5,838 nt of DNA from Deltaproteobacteria bacterium (GTDB lineage: Bacteria; Bdellovibrionota; JACOXK01; 2-02-FULL-40-11), in assembly GCA_016193165.1 (NCBI GenBank), contig JACPST010000199.1:1-5838 (forward strand). Direction: 5' to 3'. The position numbers and the translations under genes are program-made. This document shows, one piece after another, positions 5,396 through 5,838 of this stretch. How positions within the stretch are numbered: the stretch's first letter is position 1; each line of letters begins with the position of its first letter. The notes under the pieces were generated by a model, which saw only the letters and a list, made by a program, of their open reading frames with translations, did not search any database and had not been told where the DNA came from.

Positions 5396-5838
5396 ATGGC
5401 TCGACCACAAGATAGTTTTTTAATTTTAGATTTTGGTTCTCAATATACGCAACTGATTGCGCGGCGCATTCGTGAACTTCAAGTGTATTCAGAAATTCAT
5501 CCCTACCATTACGATCTATCCGAAATTAAAGCTTGGAATCCCAAGGGAATTATTCTATCCGGTGGGCCTGCCTCTGTTTTATCTCCAAAAGCATATACCG
5601 TAGATCCCAAATTATTTGAACTTGGAATCCCTATTTTAGGGATTTGTTACGGGATGCAGCTTATGTGTCACATGCTGGGAGGAGAGGTTGAAAAAGCAGA
5701 CAAGCGTGAGTTTGGAAAAGCTCAAATTGAAATTCTAGAAGACTCCGATTTATTTTTCGGCCTTCAAAATCCCCAAGCCCTAACCGTTTGGATGAGTCAT
5801 GGAGATCGAATTAAAAAATTGCCTCCAAATTTTATTCC
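5396..5838 (+). CDS. guaA: GMP synthase (glutamine-hydrolysing), N-terminal part
   Basis: 147 codons are visible of a protein normally about 510-525 residues long, running off the right edge. It aminates XMP to GMP using ATP and ammonia from glutamine, the step after GuaB. Seen: the start of the class I glutamine amidotransferase domain, with [21 protein letters not shown] at the N-terminus, ILSGGPASV, the nucleophile elbow GICYGMQ with C84, and VWMSHGD at 131-137. The remaining His-Glu of the amidotransferase triad, the ATP-pyrophosphatase domain and the dimerisation domain lie beyond the window. The ATG at 5396 is 7 bp after the guaB stop with no Shine-Dalgarno, so translation probably depends on ribosomes arriving from guaB. 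Confidence 0.96.
   Translation, partial: MARPQDSFLILDFGSQYTQLIARRIRELQVYSEIHPYHYDLSEIKAWNPKGIILSGGPASVLSPKAYTVDPKLFELGIPILGICYGMQLMCHMLGGEVEKADKREFGKAQIEILEDSDLFFGLQNPQALTVWMSHGDRIKKLPPNFI

Noticed and set aside
1..5838. Defence island, mobile element, CRISPR array or other new multi-gene system
   Set aside because: No repeat-spacer pattern, transposase, integrase, toxin-antitoxin pair or defence domain is visible. Most of the window is conserved housekeeping genes with intact motifs.

Overview
The window is a stretch of ordinary bacterial chromosome, AT-rich by eye, carrying four recognisable housekeeping genes, one lipid- or amino-acid-type PLP enzyme and two small genes I cannot name. No rRNA, tRNA, CRISPR array, insertion sequence or phage gene is visible. 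TsaE, MiaB and a guaBA pair place it in Bacteria. The serine-palmitoyltransferase-like enzyme and the overall protein style fit a Gram-negative of the Bdellovibrio/deltaproteobacterial type, but this is an inference, held at low to moderate confidence.

Layout, left to right: (1) 1-1123, minus strand: an alpha-oxoamine synthase (SPT/KBL/AONS family), with its C-terminus beyond the left edge. (2) 1124-1193: a divergent promoter region. (3) 1194-1661, plus: tsaE, for tRNA t6A synthesis. (4) 1724-2053, plus: a 109-residue protein with an N-terminal Cys3His putative zinc site, behind a perfect TATAAT box and a strong Shine-Dalgarno. (5) 2062-2077: a perfect 16-bp palindrome at the convergent junction. 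(6) 2075-2506, minus: an unrecognised 143-residue protein. (7) 2507-2564: a second divergent promoter region. (8) 2565-3869, plus: miaB, for ms2i6A tRNA modification. (9) 3916-5388, plus: guaB (IMP dehydrogenase). (10) 5396 to the right edge, plus: guaA (GMP synthase), N-terminal part only.

Functional themes: TsaE and MiaB both act on position 37 of tRNA anticodon loops (t6A37 and ms2i6A37), though they are separated by the two small genes and are not in one operon. GuaB and GuaA catalyse consecutive steps from IMP to GMP, 7 bp apart, and are almost certainly cotranscribed.

The most notable non-coding signal is that several genes (the SPT-like gene, the 143-residue gene, guaB, and less clearly tsaE and miaB) have a sigma70-like promoter whose -10 box ends only 5-11 nt before the start codon. 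Most of them also lack a Shine-Dalgarno, which predicts leaderless or very short-leader mRNAs. The 109-residue gene is the clear exception, with AGGAGG and a normal leader. I saw no convincing new multi-gene system. The best candidates for something undescribed are the two small unknown proteins, the palindrome between them, and the leaderless-promoter pattern.
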